DNA from: JBFWWW01 sp050245975 | GTDB taxonomy: Bacteria > Pseudomonadota > Alphaproteobacteria > Rhizobiales > Hyphomicrobiaceae | Direction: 5' to 3' | Length of the DNA stretch: 61,041 bases | Assembly: GCA_050245975.1 (NCBI GenBank) | Contig: JBFWWW010000001.1 | Location: 1-61,041, forward strand | In this document: positions 36,788 to 45,725 of the stretch, one piece after another | Layout: every line of letters begins with the position of its first letter | How positions within the stretch are numbered: position 1 is the stretch's first letter | Notes under the pieces: model-generated | The model's input: only the letters and a program-made list of their open reading frames with translations | Databases searched by the model: none | What the model was told of the DNA's origin: nothing | Translations under genes and position numbers: made by a program

Positions 36788-38482
36788 ATGAACGAAATGA
36801 CCGGCGCGGAAGCCGCCGTCCGCATGCTCCAACTCTATGGCGTGAAACATATATTTGGCTTGTGCGGCGACACGAGCCTGCCCTTCTACGACGCGCTTTA
36901 CCGCCTCGATCACGGCATGGAGCATGTGCTGACGCGCGATGAACGCAGCGCGGCCTACATGGCGGACGGCTATGCGCGGGTGACGGGAAAAGTCGGCATC
37001 TGCGAAGGACCGAGCGGAGGCGGCGCGACCTATCTCCTGCCCGGGATCGTCGAGGCGAGCGAGTCCTCGATCCCGGTGCTCGGCATTACGTCAGACGTCC
37101 CCGTGACATCGCGCGGCAGGTTTCCCCTGACCGAGCTCGATCAGACCGCGCTCTATCGTCCGCTCACCAAGTGGAATGCCGTCATCGACAGGCCCGATCA
37201 ACTGCCCGGCATCTTCAGGACGGCCTTCCGCGCCATGACGACGGGCAAGCCGGGCGCGGCGCACATCGGCTTGCCCTACGACGTCCAGAAGCAACCCGTC
37301 GCACCCGATCTTGTCTGGGCGCAGTCCGAGCACGGGCGTTATCCGGCCTGGCGTACCGGTCCGGACCCCGCCGACATCGCGCGCGCCGCCGACGTCATCC
37401 TGGCCGCCCGCGCGCCCGTCTTCATCGTCGGCGGCGGTGTCGTCATTTCCGGCGCCATGGACGAACTGGCGCGCCTTGCCTCGCTCCTCAACGCTCCCGT
37501 CTGCACCACGATCAGCGGTCAGGGCGCCCTGCCGGCCAACCATCCGCTCTGCGTCGGTGTTGTCGGGACCAACGGCGGCGTTGTCGCGACGCGCGAGGTC
37601 GTCGAGATGGCCGACCTCGTCATCTTCATCGGCGCACGCGCCGGATCAACGACGACCGAACACTGGAAATACCCTTCGACGAAAACCAGGATCGTGCATA
37701 TCGACGCCGATCCGATGGTGCTGTCGGCCAACTACAAAACGGATGTCGCTTTGCTTGGCGACGCAAAACTCGCTTTGGCCGCCCTGATCGGCGCCGTCGA
37801 GGCTCTTGGGGTACCGAGTTCGACAAAACGCCTCAATGGCGAGGCCGTCACAGCCGCCGCCAAAGCCAAGCGCAAGGCCGCATTCGACAAATTCGCCTGC
37901 AGCAACGAGACGCCGATCCGGCCGGAACGTTTGCTGCGCGAGATGCATGCCATCATGCCGCGCGACGCGATTGTCGTCGCCGATCCGGGCACCCCCTGCC
38001 CCTACTTCTCCGGCTACTACGATTTCCTGGAGCCGGGCCGCCAGTTCATCACCAACCGCGCGCATGGCGCGCTCGGTTACTCGATGGCTGCAGCCATGGG
38101 AGCCTGGTACGGTCGTCCCGATCGGTTGTGCGTTTCCGTCATGGGCGATGGCAGCTTCGGCTTCACGGTTGGCGAACTCGAGACGATCGTTCGCAAAAAA
38201 ATCCCGCTCATGATGATCGTCTTCTCCAACTCCGTGTTCGGCTGGATCAAAGCCAGCCAGAAGGTCGGTTACGGCCAGCGCTATTTCTCGGTCGATTTTT
38301 CGCGCACGGACCACAGCAAGGTCGCGGAGGCCTATGGCGTCAAGGCGTTCACCGTGCGCGCGCCGGACGAAATTGCGCCCGCCCTGAAGACTGCTTTGGA
38401 ACACGGAGGCCCGACGCTGCTGGATGTGATATCGCAGCCGCTGGAAGAGACGGAGGTTCCCGTGAGCCAATGGATGGGTTGA
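36788..38482 (+). CDS. Thiamine-diphosphate-dependent enzyme, acetolactate-synthase-like
   Basis: A 564-residue ThDP enzyme with the three-domain layout of acetolactate synthase/2-oxoacid decarboxylases. The catalytic Glu is in TRDERSAAYMADGYARVTGK; the ThDP-binding motif is GDGSFGFTVGELETIVRKK followed by a conserved Asn (SNSVFGW). The ATG at 36788 has TGGAG upstream. It is followed after 10 bp by an aminotransferase, which would supply or consume a 2-oxo acid. Exact reaction (decarboxylase, carboligase, sulfoacetaldehyde or similar) is not decided. Confidence 0.85.
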   Translation: MNEMTGAEAAVRMLQLYGVKHIFGLCGDTSLPFYDALYRLDHGMEHVLTRDERSAAYMADGYARVTGKVGICEGPSGGGATYLLPGIVEASESSIPVLGITSDVPVTSRGRFPLTELDQTALYRPLTKWNAVIDRPDQLPGIFRTAFRAMTTGKPGAAHIGLPYDVQKQPVAPDLVWAQSEHGRYPAWRTGPDPADIARAADVILAARAPVFIVGGGVVISGAMDELARLASLLNAPVCTTISGQGALPANHPLCVGVVGTNGGVVATREVVEMADLVIFIGARAGSTTTEHWKYPSTKTRIVHIDADPMVLSANYKTDVALLGDAKLALAALIGAVEALGVPSSTKRLNGEAVTAAAKAKRKAAFDKFACSNETPIRPERLLREMHAIMPRDAIVVADPGTPCPYFSGYYDFLEPGRQFITNRAHGALGYSMAAAMGAWYGRPDRLCVSVMGDGSFGFTVGELETIVRKKIPLMMIVFSNSVFGWIKASQKVGYGQRYFSVDFSRTDHSKVAEAYGVKAFTVRAPDEIAPALKTALEHGGPTLLDVISQPLEETEVPVSQWMG

Positions 38483-38492
38483 GGGGTATGCG

Positions 38493-39668
38493 ATGACAAA
38501 CTATCGCCTTGCCAACCGCGGTCGGCATATTTCGGGGCACAAGACCATGCCGGCGGGCACCCTCAATATGAGCGGCGGCTTTGCATTCGGCCCGACGATC
38601 CCGAACATTTCGCGCGAGGCCGAGATTGCGGCTCGCAGCTTTCGCACGGAATCTCTGCAATATTCGAGCGTGCTCGGGCTTCCCGAACTCAGGGACGCCA
38701 TTGCGGCATATGTCGCATCGGACGGCATCAGCTGCATGCGCGACGAAATCATGGTCGTTAACGGAGCCAAGCACGCTATCGATCTTGTCGCGCGCATCTT
38801 TCTCGAGCCCGGCGACGCGGTCATCGTAACTTCGCCGACCTACATCACCGCCATATCGATATTTCGCGCGAACGAGGCTTCATTTCTTTGCATCCCGCAC
38901 GATCTCGAGGGCATGCTGACGGACCACCTGGAGATGCGACTTACGGAGCTGGAAGCCAGCGAGGCGCCGCTGCCGAAGCTGCTTTATGACGTTCCGGACT
39001 TTCACAATCCTACCGGCGTCACTCTCAGCGCGGAGCGCCGGCGCCATCTCGTCGACCTTGCAAAGCGTTTCGGCTTCGTCATCATCGAGGACGATCCCTA
39101 TCGACGCATCCGTTTTGAAGGGGTCGACGTCCCGACCATCAAAAGCTTCGACGACGCCGGCGTTGTGATCTCCGTCGGCACATCCTCCAAGATCGTTGCC
39201 CCCGGCCTCCGGCTCGGCTGGGTTATCGCCGCACGAGATCTGATCGCCCGCATGGCGGCGCAAAAAGCGGACGGTGGCACCAGCGCATTCACGCAACGCA
39301 TTCTGGTCGAGCTGTTTCGCGGCAACCGCATCGCGGCGCATATAGACGAGCTCAAAGAAACCATGGGCGCGCACCGCGATGCCATGCTCGCTGCCTGCGC
39401 GCGCTACTTACCCGACGCACGCATTCACAGGCCGCAAGGCGGATATTTTCTTTGGGTCGAACTACCCGAGAACATCGATTCCGATGCGCTTGCCGCAGCC
39501 GCACTCGAACGCGGCGCTGGCATCCACTCCGGCAAGGTCTGCTTTGCTACCGAACCAGCGAGCAACTTTCTGCGCGTGTGCTACTCGTTTGTCTCCCCGC
39601 AGGAAATCGAGCGCGGCATCTCTGCTGTCGGCGCGGCCTTTCGGGCTGTGGCGCAAGCGCGATCCTAG
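38493..39668 (+). CDS. PLP-dependent aminotransferase, fold type I
   Basis: A 391-residue class I/II aminotransferase of the 2-aminoadipate/MocR-like group, without the winged-helix domain. DFHNPTGVTLS is the substrate/PLP ring-stacking region, EDDPYRRI holds the Asp-x-x-Tyr pair and GTSSKIVAPGLRLGWV contains the Schiff-base Lys and distal phosphate-binding Arg. It lies 10 bp after the ThDP enzyme and probably shares its transcript; together they suggest transamination and then decarboxylation or ligation of the imported compound. Confidence 0.88.
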   Translation: MTNYRLANRGRHISGHKTMPAGTLNMSGGFAFGPTIPNISREAEIAARSFRTESLQYSSVLGLPELRDAIAAYVASDGISCMRDEIMVVNGAKHAIDLVARIFLEPGDAVIVTSPTYITAISIFRANEASFLCIPHDLEGMLTDHLEMRLTELEASEAPLPKLLYDVPDFHNPTGVTLSAERRRHLVDLAKRFGFVIIEDDPYRRIRFEGVDVPTIKSFDDAGVVISVGTSSKIVAPGLRLGWVIAARDLIARMAAQKADGGTSAFTQRILVELFRGNRIAAHIDELKETMGAHRDAMLAACARYLPDARIHRPQGGYFLWVELPENIDSDALAAAALERGAGIHSGKVCFATEPASNFLRVCYSFVSPQEIERGISAVGAAFRAVAQARS

Positions 39669-39800
39669 CTCCCTCAGTTCACATCTTAGCGCCGCTCGGC
39701 GTGCCCTTCGCGAAGTGAAGGCCCGACTGCACGGCCTGATCCCGTCGGTCGTCGAGATAGGCGATTGTTCCTCCAGCTGAATGCGCGGCACTTCCGCTCA

Positions 39801-39824
39801 ATCCCCCAACGCGTCCCCCAAACC
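39801..39824. repeat. Paired 12-bp repeat B inside the island
   Basis: ATCCCCCAACGC followed by GTCCCCCAAACC, same layout and orientation as the pairs near the island ends. It lies in the 39669-40163 gap between the metabolic and mobile halves. No att core or integrase is preserved beside it; the gap otherwise contains only the operator and promoter listed next. Confidence 0.6.
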
Positions 39825-40023
39825 GCGCGCGTCCGGACGGCTGGTTCGAGTGAAGCAGCGATGTCCCGAGAGCACGCGACATGAAGTCGGCATTTCGCCG
39901 CTCTTGCACTGAGAGCAAGCCTGCGAGCCGGCATCCGATGCTCGCTGTCCGGAACCGCCGATCTTCGCGCGCCGGCGGTTCGCAAGTTTTCCACAAGATC
40001 GTGGCGCGGCGAATCTCGCTTCC

Positions 40024-40040
40024 GTCTACATAATGTAGAC
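40024..40040. promoter_or_regulatory. 17-bp palindrome upstream of the prim-pol operon
   Basis: GTCTACAT-A-ATGTAGAC, perfect in both arms. A further GTCTAC occurs at 40090-40095, close to the promoter. The arrangement fits a repressor operator with a secondary half-site. Confidence 0.6.
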
Positions 40041-40101
40041 AATAATTATCAAGAATATCAAAGCTCGTTGCTTTTTCGTGCCATAGTTTGTCTACCAAGC
40101 G

Positions 40102-40131
40102 TTGACAAGCTATTGTAATGACGCGTATTTT
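40102..40131 (+). promoter_or_regulatory. Probable sigma-70 promoter of the prim-pol operon
   Basis: A perfect TTGACA at 40102-40107 and TATTTT at 40126-40131 with an 18-bp spacer, about 30 bp before the first gene. The GTCTAC half-site lies 6 bp upstream of the -35, so repression by operator binding is likely. Confidence 0.6.
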
Positions 40132-40163
40132 GCGCCTTGCAAATCTGCAGGGGCTCGCATCCG

Positions 40164-41000
40164 ATGGCCGCCGAAAGGCGACCCATGCGACGGCCACTCT
40201 CTACCAACAGCATCGACCCGGCACTGCTAGACGCGATCATCGCGGCCGTCCGTGACGGCGTGCGGCAAGAGCTTGCGGCCGGGCCCAACACCCTCAACGG
40301 TGGTCCACAGCCCCAGCTGATGCGGCTGCAGGACGCGATGAAGGTGCTCGCGGTCAGCCGGTCAGGGATCTATCGCCTGTTCGGCTCCGGCGACCTCACG
40401 CCGGTCAAGCGCGGTCGCTCGACCTTGATCGCTCGCGCTGAGATCGAAGCACATGTCGCGCGCCTCAGAAATCCGAACGGCGGCGTGCCCACAGGCCCCT
40501 TTGCCCGCTGTGCCGAATCGCTACGTGCCCTCGGCCTCGCCATTATACCGTGCGATGCCGCATCCAAGCGCCCTCTGGTCGGCGGATTTACGAAGTGGCG
40601 TGCGTCACCAGCCGCTGTGACCGTCGCCAACTGGGCCCGCAGGTTTCCGGCCGCGAACCTCGGCATTGCATGCGGCCTCAGCGGTGTGGTCGTTGTAGAC
40701 ATCGACGACGTGACCATGATCGATGCCGCCATCTTGCACTTCGGCCCCACCCCATTACGCGTGCGCACACCGTCCGGCGGCGCGCATCTTTACTATCGGA
40801 ACGCGACAGGGCAGCGGAGCCGTAACCTGCGTTCCAGCCACGGTGCGGCCATTGATCTTAAGGCCGTCGGCGGCTTCGTCCTCGTGCCGCCTTCCGTTGG
40901 CGCAGAAGGGGCGCGCTACGAATTCGAAAGCGGCGATTTCACCCTGCTCGACAGCGTTCCGCCGTTCGATCCTGCGGCGCTCGCACGGCCATTCCCATGA
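40164..41000 (+). CDS. HTH-prim-pol fusion protein
   Basis: About 278 residues joining two functions. Residues about 45-95 (MRLQDAMKVLAVSRSGIYRL and following LIARAEIEAHVARL) form an excisionase/AlpA-like winged HTH. From about 110 onward is the N-terminal domain of bifunctional DNA primase/polymerases: GLAIIPCDAASKRPLVGGFTKW, NLGIACGLSGVVVVDIDD with the metal-binding Asp pair, TPSGGAHLYYR and a late Asp in AIDLKAVGGFVLVPPS. The ATG at 40164 is proposed; a TTG at 40137 and ATG at 40185 (AAAGG upstream) are options. It overlaps the PriCT gene by ATGA. Likely replication initiation for the element. Confidence 0.8.
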   Translation: MAAERRPMRRPLSTNSIDPALLDAIIAAVRDGVRQELAAGPNTLNGGPQPQLMRLQDAMKVLAVSRSGIYRLFGSGDLTPVKRGRSTLIARAEIEAHVARLRNPNGGVPTGPFARCAESLRALGLAIIPCDAASKRPLVGGFTKWRASPAAVTVANWARRFPAANLGIACGLSGVVVVDIDDVTMIDAAILHFGPTPLRVRTPSGGAHLYYRNATGQRSRNLRSSHGAAIDLKAVGGFVLVPPSVGAEGARYEFESGDFTLLDSVPPFDPAALARPFP

Positions 41001-41572
41001 GCGTGGGCCGCATTCCCGAAGGCCGGCGCAACGATGCTTTGTTCGCGCACATGCTCCGCGTTGCCAGAACAGCAGAGAGCATGGACGCGCTCCTTCAGGC
41101 CGCGCGCGCCTTTAATCGCGACTACCTGGAGCCGCCGCTGTTGGAGGACGAGGTCGAGCGGACTGCGGGCAGCGCGTGGCGTTATCAACGGGAGGGACGG
41201 AACTTCGTCGGCCAGGGGGGAGTGGTGCTCATCACGCATGAGGAACTGGACGATCTGCTCCGGCAGCGTCATGGCGCCGAAGCGGTTGCGCTCCTGGCCC
41301 TTCTCCGGCGCCAGCACGGTGCGAGGCAGCAGCCGTTCGCCGTCTCCTGCGACGCCATGGCCGCCGCGCGCACCATCGCCTGTTGGCCGAACCCGCGCAA
41401 ATACCGCCGCGCCCGAAACCTGCTGCATCGGCGCGGCCACCTGGAGCTGGTGTCGCCGTCCGGCACGAACCCGGACGGAACGTTCCGGCCCGCACAGTGG
41501 CGGCATCCATCGGCAAAATTTACCCGGAATAGAACCAACATCCCCGCCCCCTGCCCCCGAGGCAGAAGATGA
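40997..41572 (+). CDS. Primase C-terminal (PriCT-1)-like protein
   Basis: A 191-residue protein. Residues about 7-70 (GRRNDALFAHMLRVARTAES through LEDEVERTAGSAWRYQREG) match the PriCT-1 helical domain usually fused behind prim-pol domains. Here it is a separate polypeptide, coupled by ATGA to the prim-pol gene, so the primase seems split in two. The second half (about 85-190) looks like a winged helix ending in a basic tail. It overlaps the next gene by ATGA. Confidence 0.72.
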   Translation: MSVGRIPEGRRNDALFAHMLRVARTAESMDALLQAARAFNRDYLEPPLLEDEVERTAGSAWRYQREGRNFVGQGGVVLITHEELDDLLRQRHGAEAVALLALLRRQHGARQQPFAVSCDAMAAARTIACWPNPRKYRRARNLLHRRGHLELVSPSGTNPDGTFRPAQWRHPSAKFTRNRTNIPAPCPRGRR

Positions 41573-42618
41573 ACGAGCGCGCGCGTGAGCATCCAAGACG
41601 CGGAGCCCCTATGGCCGTCGTGACGCCGGAACGCATCATCGTGAGGCTGGCGGCGGTGGCGTCTGCAGCATTGCTCATCATCAGCATCGCCATCACGTTC
41701 GAGGTCGGCAAGTCGTTCGGCCGCACGGACGTCGAGGCGCAGCTTTACGGCGCCGCCTGCGCGTTCGCCGATGCGCTCAAGGCGCTGTTGTTCACACTGT
41801 CGGCCTCTGCCTTCCGCAAACGCCGCCGCACCATGGCCATCACAGGGTTCGCGCTGTTCCTGTTGCTGACGACGTTTTCGTTCTCGTCGACAGTCAGCTT
41901 CGGGCTCGCGGCCCGCACTTTCGCTGGCGACGTACAGATCCTTCAGGCCGAACAGAACAAGTCGGCGATCTCCGCCTTGCGTGACGATCAGGGTGAGCTG
42001 GCGCGCATCCGCAACCGACTCCGCGAACCTGACCTGTCCATCCGCGAGCGTCGCGAACTCGAACGGCGTAATCATGATCTCGCCACCGCTGTTGCCGACC
42101 GCCAGCGTCAGCTTGCCCTTGCACCCCGCATTATCACAGCCACCACACAGTCGGACGCACTTGCCCGCATGCTAGGCGTCGCACCCGAAACCGCCACGGT
42201 CGGACTGGCCATGCTGCTCGCGCTGGCGATGGACCTGGGGCCAGGCATCGGTCTGGCGATTGCGACCGCGATGCTCGGTGCGGACAAGCCTTCGCGGCGG
42301 CCGGCGAAGGTTCGGGCCCTGCGGTCCGACCAGAAGCAGCAGCCGAAGGTCCGGCCGAATGCCGAACGGTCCAAGGTCGAAAGGTCCGTCAGCAATTTCC
42401 TGCACGAGCGCACGGTCAAGAGCGGAACTACTGCCGCCACTGAACTGTTCAGCGCGCATCTGACCTACTGCGCAAGCCAGGGCTTGCCGTCCATCACCCA
42501 GCGCGCCTTCGGCGACGCCATGCGGCAACTCGGATACGAAAAGGACCGGCGCACGGCATCAGGACGCGTGCGCTATCTGGGGCTGACGCTGGTCGAAGAA
42601 GCGCGCACCGCAGCCTGA
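41569..42618 (+). CDS. Membrane protein with coiled coil and winged-helix-like tail
   Basis: A 349-residue protein not matched to a named family. Hydrophobic segments occur near residues 28-45, 87-112 and 195-220; between the second and third is a charged coiled-coil region rich in Arg/Glu/Leu with LRDDQGELARIRNRL. The cytoplasmic C-terminus (about 265-349) reads VERSVSNFLHERTVKSG and ITQRAFGDAMRQLGYEKDRR, like the winged-helix end of D5/P4-type primase proteins. It is the third ATGA-coupled gene of the operon. A decayed copy lies at 44375-45054. Membrane tethering of replication is a possible role, inferred only. Confidence 0.6.
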   Translation: MNERAREHPRRGAPMAVVTPERIIVRLAAVASAALLIISIAITFEVGKSFGRTDVEAQLYGAACAFADALKALLFTLSASAFRKRRRTMAITGFALFLLLTTFSFSSTVSFGLAARTFAGDVQILQAEQNKSAISALRDDQGELARIRNRLREPDLSIRERRELERRNHDLATAVADRQRQLALAPRIITATTQSDALARMLGVAPETATVGLAMLLALAMDLGPGIGLAIATAMLGADKPSRRPAKVRALRSDQKQQPKVRPNAERSKVERSVSNFLHERTVKSGTTAATELFSAHLTYCASQGLPSITQRAFGDAMRQLGYEKDRRTASGRVRYLGLTLVEEARTAA

Positions 42619-42650
42619 CCGGCCGTCGCGAGCCGCAGGGTGAACGGGGT

Positions 42651-42785
42651 GTGAAGGTTCGGCCGAATGTTCGACCCGATGACCATTTGACGAACCGTGC
42701 GCCGCGAATGTTCGGGAGCCTTGAAGGTTCAGGAGCAGGAACCAGAAGGATCAAGGATTTTCAAAACGCTGAACCTTCGGGCAGG
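42651..42785. repeat. Cluster of GGTTCG/GAACCTT/AATGTTCG motifs
   Basis: Within 135 bp after the membrane-protein gene are GAAGGTTCGGCCGAATGTTCG (with the perfect palindrome TTCGGCCGAA at 42656-42665), CGAATGTTCGGG, GAAGGTTCAGG and GAACCTTCGGG. The corresponding place after the decayed gene copy keeps TTCGGCCGAA at 45083-45092 and GAACCTTCG. The density suggests iteron-like protein-binding sites. Confidence 0.45.
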
Positions 42786-42872
42786 GCGGTCGCAAGATCC
42801 AGGCTGATCGCCGCGCACGTCGCTCCTTACAGGCCCGGTCGTGGTTTAGACTTCACCAACAGGAGATCCCTC

Positions 42873-43643
42873 GTGACGACACCCCCAACGCCCGCCCACA
42901 AGGAAATTCCACAGTCAGAGAAAGCCCGCCGCGGGCCCGAACCCCAACCGAAGAGGGCCGGCCGGCCGCGGAAGAAAACCACAGGACCCGCCGTCTGCCT
43001 CGTGCTCGACAAGTCGGGGTCGATGGAAGGGATGGCAGGCCAAGCGCTGACGGCGGTCAACAACTATATCTCGGCGGCGAAGGCCGATAAGAACCTACGC
43101 AAGGGCACGCTCTCGATCCTGCTCTTCGACAGCGCTTCGCTCGAGTGGATACGCAAGACCGTACCGATGGCCAAGATCGAGATCGTGACCGACAAGGAGT
43201 ACATTCCGCACGGGCTCACGCCGCTCTATGATGCCATCGGCGCCGGCATTGATCATTTGGGCGATGCGGAAAAGGCCGTGCTGGTCATTATGACGGACGG
43301 GCACGAGAACGACAGCAAGACCTACAACTTGAAGCAGATACAGGACCGTATCGAGGCGGCCAAAGCCAAGGGCTGGCTGGTCCTGTTCCTTGGCGCCAAT
43401 CTGTCCGTTGCTTGTCAGGGCGCGGTGATGGGTATGGGGCCGAACTCGGTCGCCGCTTATGCCGGCGCGCCTGGTTTGCGCGCCTCAGGCATCGCGCTGT
43501 GCCAAACCCTGAGCAACTACGCGGCCGCACGATCCTTTGACGAACAGCTTGTCGCGTCCAGTGCTGGATGGACGGCACAAGCCCGTGCGCTGATGAGCGA
43601 CGCGAACCGGCCCGTGCGTTCGAGGGGCCGCGACCACAAGTAA
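42873..43643 (+). CDS. von Willebrand factor A domain protein
   Basis: A 256-residue cytoplasmic protein. A basic, Pro-rich N-terminus (to about residue 45) precedes a vWA domain with a complete MIDAS metal site: DKSGSM, Thr in HGLTPLYDAIG and Asp in IMTDGHEN. The GTG at 42873 follows AGGAGATCCC. Bacterial vWA proteins of this kind often work with AAA ATPases; none is adjacent, and the nearest ATPase is the Sll1717-type gene about 2 kb downstream on the other strand. Its role in the island is unknown. The 43644-43997 gap shows no gene. Confidence 0.82.
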   Translation: MTTPPTPAHKEIPQSEKARRGPEPQPKRAGRPRKKTTGPAVCLVLDKSGSMEGMAGQALTAVNNYISAAKADKNLRKGTLSILLFDSASLEWIRKTVPMAKIEIVTDKEYIPHGLTPLYDAIGAGIDHLGDAEKAVLVIMTDGHENDSKTYNLKQIQDRIEAAKAKGWLVLFLGANLSVACQGAVMGMGPNSVAAYAGAPGLRASGIALCQTLSNYAAARSFDEQLVASSAGWTAQARALMSDANRPVRSRGRDHK

Positions 43644-43997
43644 GGTTCACTGCTGAGGTCGTCTCGCTTCACCAGATCGCGGTCTGCATGGCATGGCTGA
43701 TCAGGCGGCGCGATATAGCAGCAAGGTCCGGGATGGGCAGCTCGCCGGTACGATTTCAGGAGCGCACACCCTTCGCTTGGCCCCTAGCTCCGGCGGGGCG
43801 GCGCGCTCACGCTGCCGAAATCCTGTTGCGCGTGCGCTCTTTTTCTGGCTCGGCTTTGGCACACAGGCAAGCATGGTATGGAGACGATCAGCGCAAGGAT
43901 CGTCACATGTGGCCCAACAGACGCGGCATGGTCCAGGCCCAAATTGCTTGGTACTCTTGGTACTGTTGTATCGTTGCTGACAATTTGGGAGGGTCTC

Positions 43998-44225
43998 ATG
44001 CGCATCGTGATTGCCTTCATTGTGCTGATGGGGTCCGTCACATTCGCAGAAGCCGCATGCAAGGGCCAAACGGTGATGCGGCCCACCAAGAACGGCGCCA
44101 TGCGTGAAGTCTGTTTGGACGGCAAATACACGACTTGTATTCGAGACAGCCGGACGGGCGGTTGGACGCAGGCCGAGGCGAAGGCATTTTGCGACAAACG
44201 GAGGGCTGCTGGCGCCATCAAGTAG
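43998..44225 (+). CDS. Small exported cysteine-containing protein
   Basis: A 75-residue protein with a Sec signal (MRIVIAFIVLMGSVTFAEA, cleavage before ACKGQ). The mature part is basic and has four cysteines, which could form two disulfides in the periplasm. The ATG at 43998 has GGGAGGG upstream. No family recognised. It stands alone between the vWA gene and the decayed membrane-protein copy. Confidence 0.65.
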   Translation: MRIVIAFIVLMGSVTFAEAACKGQTVMRPTKNGAMREVCLDGKYTTCIRDSRTGGWTQAEAKAFCDKRRAAGAIK

Positions 44226-44374
44226 CGCCTGCAGGGCCGGCCGAACGGACCGCATGCCCGCCGACCTGCCGCGTGCGGCCTGGACGGTGTGGCTCAGCGA
44301 AATCGACGCATCGGACATGGACGTAAAGACGCTGGTGCAGACCTATGACGATGCGGGCACCTGGAGCATGTCTC

Positions 44375-45054
44375 GCGCTTCGTGATGATCAACATGAGCT
44401 GGCACGCATCCGACAAGACTGAGCGAACCAGACCTATCGGCTCGCGAACGCCGTGATCTTGATCATCGCAATCAGGATCTGGCTGCGACTGTTGCCGACC
44501 GCCAGCGGCAGCTTGAGCTTGCGCCGCGCATCATAACAGCAACGACCCAATCAGATGACCTGGCGCACATGGTGGGCCTCGCGCCGGAGATAGTGACGTT
44601 CGCGCTCTCTGGTCTCCTGGCCCTGAGCCTGGATGTCGGTCCCGCCATCGGATTCGCGCTCGCGGGCGCGCTTCCGAACCACAGCGAACCTTCAAGATCG
44701 AAGCCGAAGGTTCGTCCCCGGAAGCCACCTGCACCGCCGCCGATGTCAAACGCCGCCGCCCGACCGTCCGGCACCATGCCGAACCATGCAGTCCGGGTTG
44801 ATCATTCGAACATCGACCGTTCGGTGTCGAACTTTCTGCGCGGACACGCGGTTGGACGCGGAGCAATCGACGCAACCGAACTGTTCGGCACCTATCAGGC
44901 CTACCGCGATACCCTCGAGCTGGCACCCGTTAGCCAGCGATCCTTCGGCGACGCCATGCGCCGGCTCGGGCATGCCAAGGATCGCCGAACCGCATCCGGA
45001 CGCGTCCGCTATCTGGGCATATCGCTGACCAGGGAAGCGCGCGTCGCCGCCTGA
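44375..45054 (+). pseudogene. Truncated, frameshifted copy of the membrane/winged-helix gene
   Basis: Homology to the 41569-42618 gene starts abruptly at ALRDDQHELARIR and continues to the stop, including the VSNFLRGHAV and QRSFGDAMRRLG tail. The first 125 codons are missing and one base is lost near 44415, so the reading frame changes. An intact stretch from about 44569 could still make a 161-residue protein with one membrane segment and the winged-helix-like tail. About 150 bp of downstream DNA is also duplicated. Confidence 0.75.
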
Positions 45055-45725
45055 CTGGCCGTCCCTCGCACGCCCCCGAAACTTCGGCCGAATATTCGCT
45101 CCCGACGACTGTTGAGTAGCGCTACCCGAATATCTTGCAAGCTTGAAGGACTTAGGAACAGCAAGCCGAATGTTCAATAAAATTCAAAGGATTGAACCTT
45201 CGAACAGTGCGGTCGGACCACATCCGGCGGAGCGTTCTGCCGGGCCCGCCGCGTCTGCAGGCTGGGGGCTCGGTCATGGTCCAATGGCGAGAGCCTACAC
45301 GACGACGCGAAGGCGGAATTTCCGTCAGCGCCACGCCGGCATTCACGGCCTCCGAAAAACGACCGTTTGTGGGAGGCTGTGCGAACTGGGGAAGACGCGA
45401 TTGACCCAAAGCTGTCCAAGCTCTTCGCGAGATGCGGATGGCCATATGCGTTCCGCACTCGTCGCAACATGCAGCCGGGATCTCGACCGGCCTAAACCGA
45501 TACAGGTGGACTGGTAGACAACGGCGCGGGATATCGTTCTCTGGCCGCGTTGGCTACACTGTCGTGTTCGCAGCCGCCCTCGCGCTTTCATGCAGTTTGC
45601 ATCGGTGGACACGTGCGTCTCCAGGCGCCATGATCAGAAAGGGCTTGCGGACTGCCTTGCAAAAATCCCACTGGGGCTCCATCTGGCGCCCAGACATCGA
45701 GAGCAGAACGTTGCTCCTCGCCAAC
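45055..45725. other. Gene-free stretch between decayed copy and ATPase
   Basis: The first part is homologous to the DNA after 42618 (shared TTCGGCCGAA and GAACCTTCG motifs). From about 45230 to 45725 no frame has a credible start, ribosome site and composition, and no repeat or RNA was recognised. Confidence 0.5.

Noticed and set aside
39679..40197. Minus-strand frame before the prim-pol operon
   Set aside because: It crosses the promoter and operator, has no ribosome site and no recognised domain; its tail is only vaguely integrase-like.
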